This document shows, piece by piece, positions 18,342 to 26,382 of a DNA stretch of 48,914 nucleotides. The stretch is from Bacteroidales bacterium (GTDB lineage: Bacteria; Bacteroidota; Bacteroidia; Bacteroidales; FEN-979), in the NCBI GenBank assembly GCA_014860625.1, contig JACZJJ010000159.1, positions 1 to 48,914 of the forward strand. Direction: 5' to 3'. A program made the position numbers and the translations under genes. Numbering within the stretch: the stretch's first letter is position 1; each line of letters opens with the position of its first letter. The notes beneath the pieces are model-generated. The model ran no database searches, had not been told where the DNA came from, and saw nothing but the letters and a program-made list of their open reading frames with translations.

Positions 18342-19805
18342 ATGAAAAAAATCCTTTTTATTGCTCTCTTTCTCAGCTTTGCCTGGATTGATCTTTCAGC
18401 TCAAACAGCGCAGGATGCCCTTCGATATTCCCGGATCTTTTACAACGGCACATCAAGATTCATGGCCACAGGAGGTGCATTCGGTGCCGTAGGAGCGGAC
18501 TTCTCGGTCATTGCCACAAATCCCGCCGGTATTGGACTGTATCGGAGTGCGGAGATATCTCTCACACCTACCTTCATCAACAACCGTTCCTCCGCTGATT
18601 ACAACGGATACAATGCAACCGATTACAAAAACAACTTCGCTCTGGCTAACTTTGGATATGTCTATACATTCTATACCGGCAGAGAAGACAGGCCGGGAGG
18701 GGTTAATTCCATCAGTATTGCTTTTGGGATGAACCGTCAGAATGACTTCAACAACCGGATTTACATGCAGGGGCCAAATCACACAAGCTCTATTTTAACC
18801 TCTTTCACCAATGTGTTAAATACACCTCCGATCCTGAATCCCAACGATGTGCGGTATAACTACGAATTTGATATCGGCCTTGCATATGACTGCGGATTGA
18901 TCTACTATGACAGTGCGCAAAATAAATACCTCTCTGACATGCCGAATGGAGGCGTATTCCAGGATAAAGCGATCAATACCTGGGGATCCATCAATGAATT
19001 TGAGCTGGCACTTGGAGGCAATATCAATGACAAGTTATATTTCGGACTAACTGTCGGAATCCCCAGTATCCGATTCTTCTACCAAAGCCGTTACTGGGAA
19101 GAGGATACGGGAGATTCAATCCCTTATTTCAAATCTTTGCAGTATGACTACATATATGAAACGCACGGGACGGGGGTTAATTTCAAACTTGGACTGATTT
19201 ACCGCCCCGCACCCTGGATTCGGATAGGAGGAGCCATTCACACCCCAACATGGTATCCTACGATGTATGATTATTACTCCTCACAAATGACTGCTGTATA
19301 CGATAGCGTGTTGAATAATACAACACAGATCTCACCCTCCGGAACCTTTGAATACCAAATGATGACACCGTTCAGGGCCATTGGAAGCCTTGCCTTCTTT
19401 ATTGGAAAACATGGTTTTATCAGTGGTGAATATGAATATGCAAATTATGGCCAGGCCAGATTCAGGGCACCAAGGGACTCCTTTTCCGATGTCAACTTCG
19501 ACATCTCAAACAATTATACAGCTCCTATAAACGTAAGGGTTGGAACAGAATGGAGGATTTCAATGTTCCGGATCAGAGGAGGCTTTGGCTATTATGGTTC
19601 TCCTGACAGAACCGGAAACGTCAGCGAAAGGTATACTGTATCCGGTGGTTTTGGAGTTTACGTAAAAAGTTTCTTTGCTGATTTTGCTTATCAGTGGTCG
19701 AAATCGGAAGCCAATTACTATATGTATGATCCTGCACTGGTTAATCCGGCTGCAATCGCACTTCAAACGAATGTAGTAAATGCTACCTTTGGTTTCAAGT
19801 TCTAG
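18342..19805 (+). CDS. OmpP1/FadL/TodX-family outer membrane transport protein
   Basis: Outer-membrane beta-barrel, probably for uptake of hydrophobic compounds; Bacteroidetes members are often labelled hemin receptor without proof. The 487 residues have a signal peptide (MKKILFIALFLSFAWIDLSA) and the characteristic N-terminal hatch region (DALRYSRIFYNGTSRFMATGG and ATNPAGIGLYRSAEISLTPTF). NPAGIG is a FadL-family hallmark. Alternating beta-strands run to a terminal strand ending NATFGFKF, with the C-terminal Phe expected for BAM recognition. Its TAG overlaps the stop of the convergent TPR gene in a CTAG palindrome. Confidence 0.88.
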   Translation: MKKILFIALFLSFAWIDLSAQTAQDALRYSRIFYNGTSRFMATGGAFGAVGADFSVIATNPAGIGLYRSAEISLTPTFINNRSSADYNGYNATDYKNNFALANFGYVYTFYTGREDRPGGVNSISIAFGMNRQNDFNNRIYMQGPNHTSSILTSFTNVLNTPPILNPNDVRYNYEFDIGLAYDCGLIYYDSAQNKYLSDMPNGGVFQDKAINTWGSINEFELALGGNINDKLYFGLTVGIPSIRFFYQSRYWEEDTGDSIPYFKSLQYDYIYETHGTGVNFKLGLIYRPAPWIRIGGAIHTPTWYPTMYDYYSSQMTAVYDSVLNNTTQISPSGTFEYQMMTPFRAIGSLAFFIGKHGFISGEYEYANYGQARFRAPRDSFSDVNFDISNNYTAPINVRVGTEWRISMFRIRGGFGYYGSPDRTGNVSERYTVSGGFGVYVKSFFADFAYQWSKSEANYYMYDPALVNPAAIALQTNVVNATFGFKF

Positions 19806-21316
19806 TTCTGACTATTCTTTAACCTGCTTAGGCCAGCCTTCGCTTTCTGTCGAAGGCTGTTTTCATATTCGTCATACCGCATCGAAGCACATAACCTGAA
19901 ATTTGTATCGGCACCCTCGAAGTTACCCTCTTCCTCATAGATCCATCCCAGGTTTAACGCAGCACTTGCAGCAAAGTAATGCGGAAGGTTTCGTCCGTTT
20001 TCAACAGCTGCCGTATAATATTGGATGGCCTTTAACATATTTCCCTGTGCATGGTAGATCCTTCCCAAACGGTACAAATACTCCGCCAGATCTTTTTTAC
20101 TGCGCATGTAACTCTCCAGGGGGGTGTTTAACAATACCTTAAGGGCATCCTGATAATATCCTCCGTCATAAAGTAGGCGTGCTTTTAATAAAGGAAGTGC
20201 AGGGATGATCTCAACATTCTGTTCGGAGCGCGCCTGTTTGTCTTCATCAACAATGGTATTTCCTGCCGTACCGGCATTCATGATCACCTTTTTGTACATA
20301 ACAGTATCTCCCTGAATCAAATAGGTCCAGGCAAGTTTTTGATACCCCGCTTTGATGTAGTTGATTCCCTGAAACTCTTTCAGAAAACGGTCAAACAGTG
20401 CTGCAGAAGAGGGATCCAATCTGTTTAACCGGGCTAACCCTTCAAGGTAGTATAGAAATACAAAAGGGTAGGTTCCAGGTGCAGGATGATAGTTTTCAAG
20501 AAGCGAGATAACATCATCGTTTTTCCCATTCTTTAAATAGATACTACACTTGGCATAAACAATGAGTGGGCTCTGGCTGTATGCCTTAAGTTGTGGGTCC
20601 ACGTCAAAACGATGAATCAGTGACAAGGACTCCTTTTTATTATTAAGGAGATTGACATCAACAAAAGCCATGTAAAAGCAGGCTTCAGGCTTAAAAAGAG
20701 CAAACATCTTACTGTCTCCATCATAAACCAGAACACTCTGCAATTCAGACATTCCTTCAGTTATGGTACCTTCAAATCCAGCAAGACTGACAAGCCATTG
20801 ATATTGTTCAGGAACAAGTCCGACAATGATATGCAATATTCCCAGACCGATCTGGTTGGGCAAAAAATCAGGAAATCGCTTTTCATTCTCTTTGAGAAGG
20901 AGGTATGCCCTTCTGATTTCAAAAGCGGCTGTTGTGTACTCCCCAAATTTGAGACGGGCAAAAGCCCATTGAAGATTCACGCCAGCCAGGCAGAATGTGT
21001 AGAAAGGAGATTCTTTATCTCCTTTTTCCAGGATATCAAGACGTTCGGACTTATTTTTCTTTAGGGTCTCAAACATCAATTTATCTTCACCTGTGAAGAG
21101 TTTGAAGAAATCGATGTAGTTTTCGAGGAAGACTGGGATCAGGTTATCCGGGTGCTGGCCTTTTTCCTGTTGAAGAAGGAAACTGGCATCCTTAAACCGA
21201 AATGATAAAATCTCCTGGTAAGCTTTCTGACAATTCGTATCAAAATCATACTGGGAGTAAAGAGGCCCGGATAAAAAAATGAACGTACTGATCAGGAAAG
21301 ATAAGCTCCTGGACAT
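19802..21316 (-). CDS. Secreted TPR-repeat protein
   Basis: A 504-residue protein of unknown specific role. A signal peptide (SLSFLISTFIFLSGPLYS) is followed by helical repeats. Clear tetratricopeptide-like units lie near the C-terminus: LAEYLYRLGRIYHAQGNMLKAIQYYTAAVENG and AASAALNLGWIYEEEGNFEGADTNFRLCASM. TPR arrays usually serve as protein-interaction scaffolds in the periplasm or at the outer membrane. It is the last gene of a minus-strand operon behind Nif3 and the zinc-ribbon protein; its ATG overlaps the preceding stop by one base (TAATG), so translation is coupled. Confidence 0.8.
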   Translation of the reverse strand: MSRSLSFLISTFIFLSGPLYSQYDFDTNCQKAYQEILSFRFKDASFLLQQEKGQHPDNLIPVFLENYIDFFKLFTGEDKLMFETLKKNKSERLDILEKGDKESPFYTFCLAGVNLQWAFARLKFGEYTTAAFEIRRAYLLLKENEKRFPDFLPNQIGLGILHIIVGLVPEQYQWLVSLAGFEGTITEGMSELQSVLVYDGDSKMFALFKPEACFYMAFVDVNLLNNKKESLSLIHRFDVDPQLKAYSQSPLIVYAKCSIYLKNGKNDDVISLLENYHPAPGTYPFVFLYYLEGLARLNRLDPSSAALFDRFLKEFQGINYIKAGYQKLAWTYLIQGDTVMYKKVIMNAGTAGNTIVDEDKQARSEQNVEIIPALPLLKARLLYDGGYYQDALKVLLNTPLESYMRSKKDLAEYLYRLGRIYHAQGNMLKAIQYYTAAVENGRNLPHYFAASAALNLGWIYEEEGNFEGADTNFRLCASMRYDEYENSLRQKAKAGLSRLKNSQN

Positions 21317-22239
21317 TATTTTATATAATTGACGATTCCATCATCAACAAGGATCCGACCGCAATATTCACAGACAATGATTTTTTTATGCATCCTGATA
21401 TCAAGCTGATGCTGAGGAGGTATCTTATTGAAGCATCCGCCACATGCATCCCGCTCAATCTGTACAACAGCCAGTCCATTCCGTGCGTTCTTGCGAATCC
21501 TTGAATAAGCAGTAAGAAGCCGTTCTTCAATAAAATTCTGATTCTCTTCAGAGCTTCTAATCAATTCATTTTCCTCTTTCTCGGTCTCGGCAACAATGTC
21601 ATCCAGTTCATTCTTTTTGATCTCAAGATCGCTCCTTCTCTCTTCGAGAACTGCCTGAAGCCTGTCAATTTCCTGTTTCTTAACCTCCATGGTATTTTGA
21701 AACTCCTTGATACGCTTCTCGGATAGCTGGATCTCCAGGTTTTGAAACTCTATCTCCTTTGTCAACGAGTCATATTCCCTGTTATTACGAACGTTCATCT
21801 GTTGTTCTTCGTAACGTTTTATCAGGGCCTGGCTCTCTTTGATCGCATTCTTCTTCTCCAGCATTGACTTCTCAACCATTACTGTATCCTGAATATAATT
21901 GTCAACACGGGTTTCAAGTCCGGCAATTTCATCTTCCAGGTCCTGCACTTCAAGAGGCAACTCACCACGTATAATCCTGATCTTGTCAACCTGAGAATCA
22001 ATTTGCTGAAGATTGTACAATGCAACGAGCTTTTGTTCATTCGAGAACTCCAGCTTTTCATCGGGCTGCTCTCTCTTCTGCTTTACCTCTATTACAGGAG
22101 GCTCTTTTACAACCACTTCCTTCTTTGGCGCCTCTTTCTTGATCTCTTTCTTAGCCGAGATCTTGGGTTTGGAGGGTTCTTTCTTTTTCAGTTTTGAAGG
22201 TTCGGAAGTTGCAATTGGATCACTTGTCTTTTTAGCCAT
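21316..22239 (-). CDS. Coiled-coil zinc-ribbon protein (CT398/Cdsz-like family)
   Basis: A 307-residue protein with three parts. The first is a Lys/Glu/Pro-rich N-terminal extension of about 70 residues. The second is a long antiparallel coiled coil (about 75-245) with heptads of Leu/Ile and charged residues. The third is a C-terminal C4 zinc ribbon with ACGGCFNKIPP and VCEYCGRILVDD (two Cys-x-x-Cys knuckles). Family members are thought to bind nucleic acids or other proteins, but the role is unsettled. It lies 10 bases downstream of the Nif3-like gene, a pairing frequent across bacteria. The basic N-terminal extension is longer than I would expect for the family. Confidence 0.85.
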   Translation of the reverse strand: MAKKTSDPIATSEPSKLKKKEPSKPKISAKKEIKKEAPKKEVVVKEPPVIEVKQKREQPDEKLEFSNEQKLVALYNLQQIDSQVDKIRIIRGELPLEVQDLEDEIAGLETRVDNYIQDTVMVEKSMLEKKNAIKESQALIKRYEEQQMNVRNNREYDSLTKEIEFQNLEIQLSEKRIKEFQNTMEVKKQEIDRLQAVLEERRSDLEIKKNELDDIVAETEKEENELIRSSEENQNFIEERLLTAYSRIRKNARNGLAVVQIERDACGGCFNKIPPQHQLDIRMHKKIIVCEYCGRILVDDGIVNYIK

Positions 22240-22249
22240 AATTCAGCTC

Positions 22250-23344
22250 TTAAAAATATTTTATAGGGTTTGATTCACGCTCTGAAATGAGGACCGCAAA
22301 GTTAGGAAATTTTTCGATTAGTAACTCCTTCAGCATCTCTTTTACAAAATGTTCACTCTCAAAATGGCCAATATCAACGAGCAAAAAATCTGTGGAGACA
22401 CCTTGAAAATCGTGATATTTAAGATCACCTGTCAGGTAAGCATCAATCCCTTTATGGTTAACATGTTGAATAAGGAATGAACCGGAACCACTACAAATTG
22501 CCACTGTTTTTATCAATTTGTCGCCAACGTTGGTATGACGAAGAAGTTTAATATCATAGGACTCCTTAACCGCCTCCAGAAAATTCCCGGACATCACTGG
22601 TTCAGGAAGAGAACCAAAAACACCAGAGCCAATATGGGGAAACAAGTTATCCAGAGGATAAATATCGTAGGCCACCTCTTCATACGGATGACTTTCACGC
22701 AATGCTTCAATTACCCTTTGTTCCACATGTTGAGGGAAAATGACCTCGATTCGGATTTCGTTCTCATAATGGGTCGAATTCTTTTCTCCGACGAATGGCC
22801 TGGCCTTTTCAGATGCTCTGAAGGTTCCTTGTCCGGTTGCGTTGAAACTACAATTGTCATAGTTTCCAATGTGTCCGGCGCCGGCACTAAAAAGTGAATC
22901 CCTGATCCGATCGGCATGATCCAGAGGACAGAAGGTAGCCAACTTTTTCAAGTATCCCTTCCTGGGTTGAACAATCTCCATACCTTCCAGCCCAAGTTTA
23001 TCTCCAAGCAGATGGTTCAAACTATCTGCCCTGTTATCCAGGTTTGTATGAACGGCCATAACCGATATCTCATTTCTTATAGCGAAACGAATGGCAGCAT
23101 ACTCAGGCAAGCGTGGTGTTAAATTGGTTATTCCATTGAAAATCAACGGATGATGTGAAATAACGAGATTGCATTGCTTCTCATGGGCCTCTTCAAGAAC
23201 TTCCAAGGTTGTGTCAAGACTTACCATGATGCCGGATACGTCCTGGTGGGGATCTCCGATGATGAGCCCGGAATTATCCCATTCCTCCTGGAATGACAAA
23301 GGAGCCCATGTTTCCAGGGCAGACATGATTTCATTTAGTTTCAT
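22250..23344 (-). CDS. Nif3-like dinuclear metal-centre protein (DUF34, YbgI/YqfO-type)
   Basis: Widespread NIF3/DUF34 family protein, a metal-binding toroidal hexamer implicated in metal handling or nucleotide-related hydrolysis; the function is unproven. The 364 residues show the metal ligands SHHPLIF, AVHTNLDNR and, near the C-terminus, DIGHFESEHF. A central insert (about 130-235, PII-like with RIEVIFPQHVEQRVIEALRESHPYEEVAYDIYPL) marks the longer YqfO-type member. It is first in an operon with the zinc-ribbon and TPR genes. A TACCTTTG box lies 19 bases upstream. Confidence 0.93.
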   Translation of the reverse strand: MKLNEIMSALETWAPLSFQEEWDNSGLIIGDPHQDVSGIMVSLDTTLEVLEEAHEKQCNLVISHHPLIFNGITNLTPRLPEYAAIRFAIRNEISVMAVHTNLDNRADSLNHLLGDKLGLEGMEIVQPRKGYLKKLATFCPLDHADRIRDSLFSAGAGHIGNYDNCSFNATGQGTFRASEKARPFVGEKNSTHYENEIRIEVIFPQHVEQRVIEALRESHPYEEVAYDIYPLDNLFPHIGSGVFGSLPEPVMSGNFLEAVKESYDIKLLRHTNVGDKLIKTVAICSGSGSFLIQHVNHKGIDAYLTGDLKYHDFQGVSTDFLLVDIGHFESEHFVKEMLKELLIEKFPNFAVLISERESNPIKYF

Positions 23345-23363
23345 CAGCTGGTTGTTACCGCAT

Positions 23364-23371
23364 CAAAGGTA
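23364..23371 (-). promoter_or_regulatory. -7 box (TACCTTTG) of the Nif3 operon
   Basis: Exact TAnnTTTG on the minus strand ending 19 bases before the Nif3 ATG. Confidence 0.65.
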
Positions 23372-23488
23372 CTAAATGAGGATTATATTAGCAAGATATA
23401 CAAGGCTTTCCGGAATTGTTCAAAACGTTGTTAATAAAAAACTTCGAAAAGTCTGGACTTCAATGAAAAAAAGAAGAATCTTTGACAT

Positions 23489-23887
23489 ATGAAATCAGTA
23501 CTGATTTTTATCGTTGACAAGAACCCCATTCATAGTAGTCTTCTTAAGTACCATATGACCATTAAGAGGTTTGCTAATGTTCAACTGTACCACTCAGCAG
23601 AGGAGTGCATTTACCGTCTTCGAAAAGGAGTGATCCCTCATTATCTTATCACTGAATATGACCTTGCGGATTATAATGGGGTAGATTTCCTGAGAATGAT
23701 TAAACAACTCTCGCCTTCCACGCAAGTCATTTTCTTCTCAGCGTTCGATGACCCTATTCTTGCTATGCGGCTCATCAACGCCGGAGCATCCGATTACATC
23801 ATGAAAACCAATAAACTTGACTATGGCATTAAGGACCTGGTTAAGAATATTGAGTTCCTTCAGCGAGAAAGAATCCAAAACACCTGA
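23489..23887 (+). CDS. Stand-alone receiver-domain protein with Glu at the phosphoacceptor site
   Basis: A 132-residue single-domain response regulator with no output domain. The receiver fold is clear: strand 1 SVLIFIVDKNP, a central YLITEYDLADYNGVDFLRMI, FFSAFDD, and GASDYIMKTNK with the conserved Lys106. Counting from the invariant Gly64, the residue eight before it, normally the phosphorylated Asp, is Glu56. The second acidic-pocket residue is Lys11 instead of Asp or Glu, while Ser84 keeps the switch hydroxyl. Phosphorylation by a histidine kinase is therefore doubtful and the protein may be locked in an active-like state. No kinase is nearby. The next gene is lpxK, with a hairpin in between. 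Confidence 0.88.
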   Translation: MKSVLIFIVDKNPIHSSLLKYHMTIKRFANVQLYHSAEECIYRLRKGVIPHYLITEYDLADYNGVDFLRMIKQLSPSTQVIFFSAFDDPILAMRLINAGASDYIMKTNKLDYGIKDLVKNIEFLQRERIQNT

Positions 23888-23904
23888 TCACAAACAGTTA
23901 CAAT

Positions 23905-23927
23905 TTGTTAGGGATTTTTCCTAACAA
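23905..23927 (+). terminator. Perfect 8-bp hairpin between the receiver gene and lpxK
   Basis: TTGTTAGG (23905-23912) and CCTAACAA (23920-23927) pair fully around a T-rich 7-base loop, 17 bases after the receiver stop. No T-run follows, so it may be a weak terminator or an mRNA-stabilising element. Confidence 0.45.
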
Positions 23928-23951
23928 TGTTGTATTATTAAAAAATATTCG

Positions 23952-23959
23952 TAATTTTC
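23952..23959 (+). promoter_or_regulatory. Possible -7 box (TAATTTTC) of lpxK
   Basis: Seven of eight positions match TAnnTTTG; the final G is C. It lies 17 bases before the chosen lpxK ATG and downstream of the hairpin. Confidence 0.35.
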
Positions 23960-23976
23960 GACTCTCCCGAGCGAAA

Positions 23977-25041
23977 ATGAAATTTTATCAAGTACTTCTG
24001 TTCCCATTTTCCCTCCTCTATGGAGTTGTGATGGCTGTGCGCAACTGGCTGTTCTCATGCGGCTGTTTGCCTTCAAGAGAATTTGATACACCGATCGTTG
24101 TTATTGGCAACCTTTCGTACGGGGGAACAGGTAAAACGCCACATATTGAATACCTGATCAGGCTTCTTCACGAACGATTTCTGGTGGCCACGCTAAGTCG
24201 CGGATATGGGCGGTCAAGCAAAGGATTTGTGCTTGCATCCAAACGATCCGCCTATAAATATGTAGGAGATGAGCCCTTACAATTTGCCAAGAAATATGAT
24301 GACATCAAAGTTGCCATTGATGAAGACAGGGTTGAAGGCATTGAAATTTTGGAACAAAAATTTCCCAAACTTGACGTTATCCTCCTTGATGATGCATTCC
24401 AGCACAGGCATGTAAAGCCAGGTTTATCTTTGTTGCTGACAGACTTTCACAAGCTCTATACCGATGATTCGGTATTGCCTTCAGGGACCCTCAGGGAATT
24501 CCCGTGTGGCTCGAAAAGAGCTGATATTATTATCGTGACCAAAACTCCCAAAATATTTTCCCCGATCACCCGACGCCGTATCATCGGGGAACTGAAGCCC
24601 CGCTACAACCAGGAAATTTTCTTCTCCTACATCAGGTACGATGAGCCGGTGATTGTTACACCATCCTCCACTTCCGTTTCGCCTTATTCCAGTTCGATGA
24701 TCCTCCTATTTTCAGGCATTGCCAATGATTATCCTCTCCGTGAGCATCTCCGGAGGCATTGCCGTGAACTGGAAGTGATGCAATTTCCCGATCACCATCC
24801 TTATACAATGGATGACCTGAAGAAGATCAAGAATAAGTTTGACGATTTTCCAACCAAAAAAAAGGTGATCTTCACTACGGAAAAAGACATCATGCGGATA
24901 AAAACACCTGAATTAAGTAATTTTGTGAAACGGTTGCCGTTGTTTTATCTTCCTATTACGGTTGAATTCCATGGCGATGAAAAAGCCAAATTCGATCAAA
25001 CTATACTGAATTATGTTGAAAAAAATACTCGAAACTACTGA
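23977..25041 (+). CDS. lpxK: Tetraacyldisaccharide 4'-kinase
   Basis: Phosphorylates the 4' position of the tetraacyl disaccharide to make lipid IVA, the sixth step of the Raetz lipid A pathway, at the inner membrane. The 354 residues show an N-terminal membrane-associated helix (FYQVLLFPFSLLYGVVMAVRNWLF), the P-loop GNLSYGGTGKTPHIEYL, the LSRGYGRSSKGF segment, DEPLQFAK, and LDDAFQHRHVKP with the catalytic acidic pair. ATG 23977 (MKFYQVLLFP) matches the usual family N-terminus; an upstream TTG at 23905 lies inside the hairpin and is rejected. The 3' end overlaps the next gene by 29 bases. Confidence 0.95.
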   Translation: MKFYQVLLFPFSLLYGVVMAVRNWLFSCGCLPSREFDTPIVVIGNLSYGGTGKTPHIEYLIRLLHERFLVATLSRGYGRSSKGFVLASKRSAYKYVGDEPLQFAKKYDDIKVAIDEDRVEGIEILEQKFPKLDVILLDDAFQHRHVKPGLSLLLTDFHKLYTDDSVLPSGTLREFPCGSKRADIIIVTKTPKIFSPITRRRIIGELKPRYNQEIFFSYIRYDEPVIVTPSSTSVSPYSSSMILLFSGIANDYPLREHLRRHCRELEVMQFPDHHPYTMDDLKKIKNKFDDFPTKKKVIFTTEKDIMRIKTPELSNFVKRLPLFYLPITVEFHGDEKAKFDQTILNYVEKNTRNY

Positions 25042-25825
25042 ATACCTGGAGGGTAAAACATCGGTAAAACCAACAATTGGGATCATTCTCGGCACAGGAC
25101 TTGGTGGCCTGGTCAATGAAATAGAGATCGAACATACGATCCCATATGAGTTCATTCCCAATTTTCCGGTCTCAACGGTTGAAGGTCATCATGGCCAGCT
25201 TATATTTGGAACCATGTCAGGCACTAAGGTTGTTGCCATGCAGGGTCGCTTTCATTATTACGAAGGATATACCATGCATGAAATCGCATTCCCCATCAGT
25301 ATCATGAAATACCTGGGGGTTTCGACGCTGATCCTTTCCAATGCCAGTGGTGGTTTGAATCCCGGGTTCGAGATTGGGGACCTGATGGTGATCGAAGATC
25401 ATATTAACCTAATGGGAGTTAATCCCCTGTTAGGCCCTAACGACCCAGAAATGGGACCAAGATTCCCCGATATGAGCCATGCTTACGATCAGGCATTGAT
25501 AGAATCCGTATTTCGGATTGCAAGCATCCACCAGATCAGATTGCAACGAGGTATTTATGCCGCTGTAACAGGCCCTACTTTTGAGACTCCTGCCGAATAC
25601 AAGTACCTCCGGTTGATTGGAGCAGATGCAGTGGGCATGTCTACGGTCCCCGAAGTGATTACAGCACGTCATATGGGAATGAAATGCTTTGCCGTCTCTG
25701 TTATCTCCGACCTGGGTGTTCCCGGAAAGATTGTAGAGATTTCACATCAGGATGTGATTGAAGCTGCCAGCAAAGCAGAACCTAAAATGACAGCGATCCT
25801 CAAAGATCTCCTTAAAAAAATCTGA
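25013..25825 (+). CDS. Purine-nucleoside phosphorylase (trimeric, PNP/MTAP family)
   Basis: Phosphorolysis of guanosine/inosine-type nucleosides to base and ribose-1-phosphate in purine salvage. The 270 residues are typical of the trimeric class. Landmarks are GIILGTGLGG (phosphate-binding loop), VEGHHGQLIFG, MQGRFHYYEGY, LILSNASGGLNPGF, DHINLMGVNPLLGPN, the substrate-site segment GPTFETPAEYKYLR, and DAVGMSTVPEVI. The ATG lies 29 bases inside the end of lpxK in another frame, so the two are translationally linked despite unrelated pathways. It ends two bases from the stop of the convergent membrane protein gene. Confidence 0.95.
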   Translation: MLKKILETTEYLEGKTSVKPTIGIILGTGLGGLVNEIEIEHTIPYEFIPNFPVSTVEGHHGQLIFGTMSGTKVVAMQGRFHYYEGYTMHEIAFPISIMKYLGVSTLILSNASGGLNPGFEIGDLMVIEDHINLMGVNPLLGPNDPEMGPRFPDMSHAYDQALIESVFRIASIHQIRLQRGIYAAVTGPTFETPAEYKYLRLIGADAVGMSTVPEVITARHMGMKCFAVSVISDLGVPGKIVEISHQDVIEAASKAEPKMTAILKDLLKKI

Positions 25826-25827
25826 AG

Positions 25828-26304
25828 CTAAAAATACGGATCAAGTACTTTCAGTTTCCACTTGCTCCCAACGGGAAACTTTCTCTTCCACAGTGAGTAC
25901 CATACACCGCCAGTTACTACCAATCCGGCGCCAATGGAAAGAAAGAGCGGATCCACTACAACATTGTTGTGCAGTATATTGTTGACCGAGGTAATCAAAA
26001 CAAGCACTCCGCCTGCAATCATCATGTTGGTCCCGTTTCTCTTCCTGCTTCTGAAAGACCTCTCTATATAGGCTATGTCAGTATAGAGGATGGGGTAATT
26101 TCCCCCCACAACGACAGAAGAATCGGTAATCCGGAAAATCTTTTCACGGATACGGAAATCCCCCGTAATTGTCCTCAATTGTATGACATCACCCTCTTTG
26201 TAAGTGACATACTTTCCCCTCCCAATCTTTTCAAGAACAAGTACTTGCTGGGCCGCAGTACTGAGCATTAAAACCATCAGAAACCCTACAATCAGGTATC
26301 TCAC
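25828..26304 (-). CDS. Small exported membrane protein of unknown function
   Basis: 158 residues that I cannot assign to a named family. A signal peptide (MRYLIVGFLMVLMLSTAAQQ) is followed by a beta-rich soluble stretch containing KYVTYKEGDVIQLRTITGDF. Two hydrophobic helices follow (about 95-112 and 118-138, MMIAGGVLVLITSVNNIL and LFLSIGAGLVVTGGVWYSLW), then a basic tail. The layout resembles conserved Bacteroidetes envelope proteins with an OB-like N-terminal part; this is an impression. It is divergent from the LpxR-like gene, with 78 bases between the two start codons. Confidence 0.7.
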   Translation of the reverse strand: MRYLIVGFLMVLMLSTAAQQVLVLEKIGRGKYVTYKEGDVIQLRTITGDFRIREKIFRITDSSVVVGGNYPILYTDIAYIERSFRSRKRNGTNMMIAGGVLVLITSVNNILHNNVVVDPLFLSIGAGLVVTGGVWYSLWKRKFPVGSKWKLKVLDPYF

Positions 26305-26365
26305 AATTCAATATTTGCGAACGAATTTAAACATTTCTTTGACACGATCGGGAAAAGGGAATGAG

Positions 26366-26373
26366 TAACTTTG
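26366..26373 (+). promoter_or_regulatory. -7 box (TAACTTTG) of the LpxR-like gene
   Basis: Exact TAnnTTTG match with 9 bases to ATG 26383. The in-frame TTG at 26371 lies within the box, so it cannot be the start. A very short leader is implied. Confidence 0.65.
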
Positions 26374-26382
26374 CGCCTGATC

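Noticed and set aside
23905-23976. Longer LpxK starting at TTG 23905
   Set aside because: The extra 24 codons run through a perfect hairpin, and the protein from ATG 23977 has the normal LpxK N-terminus.
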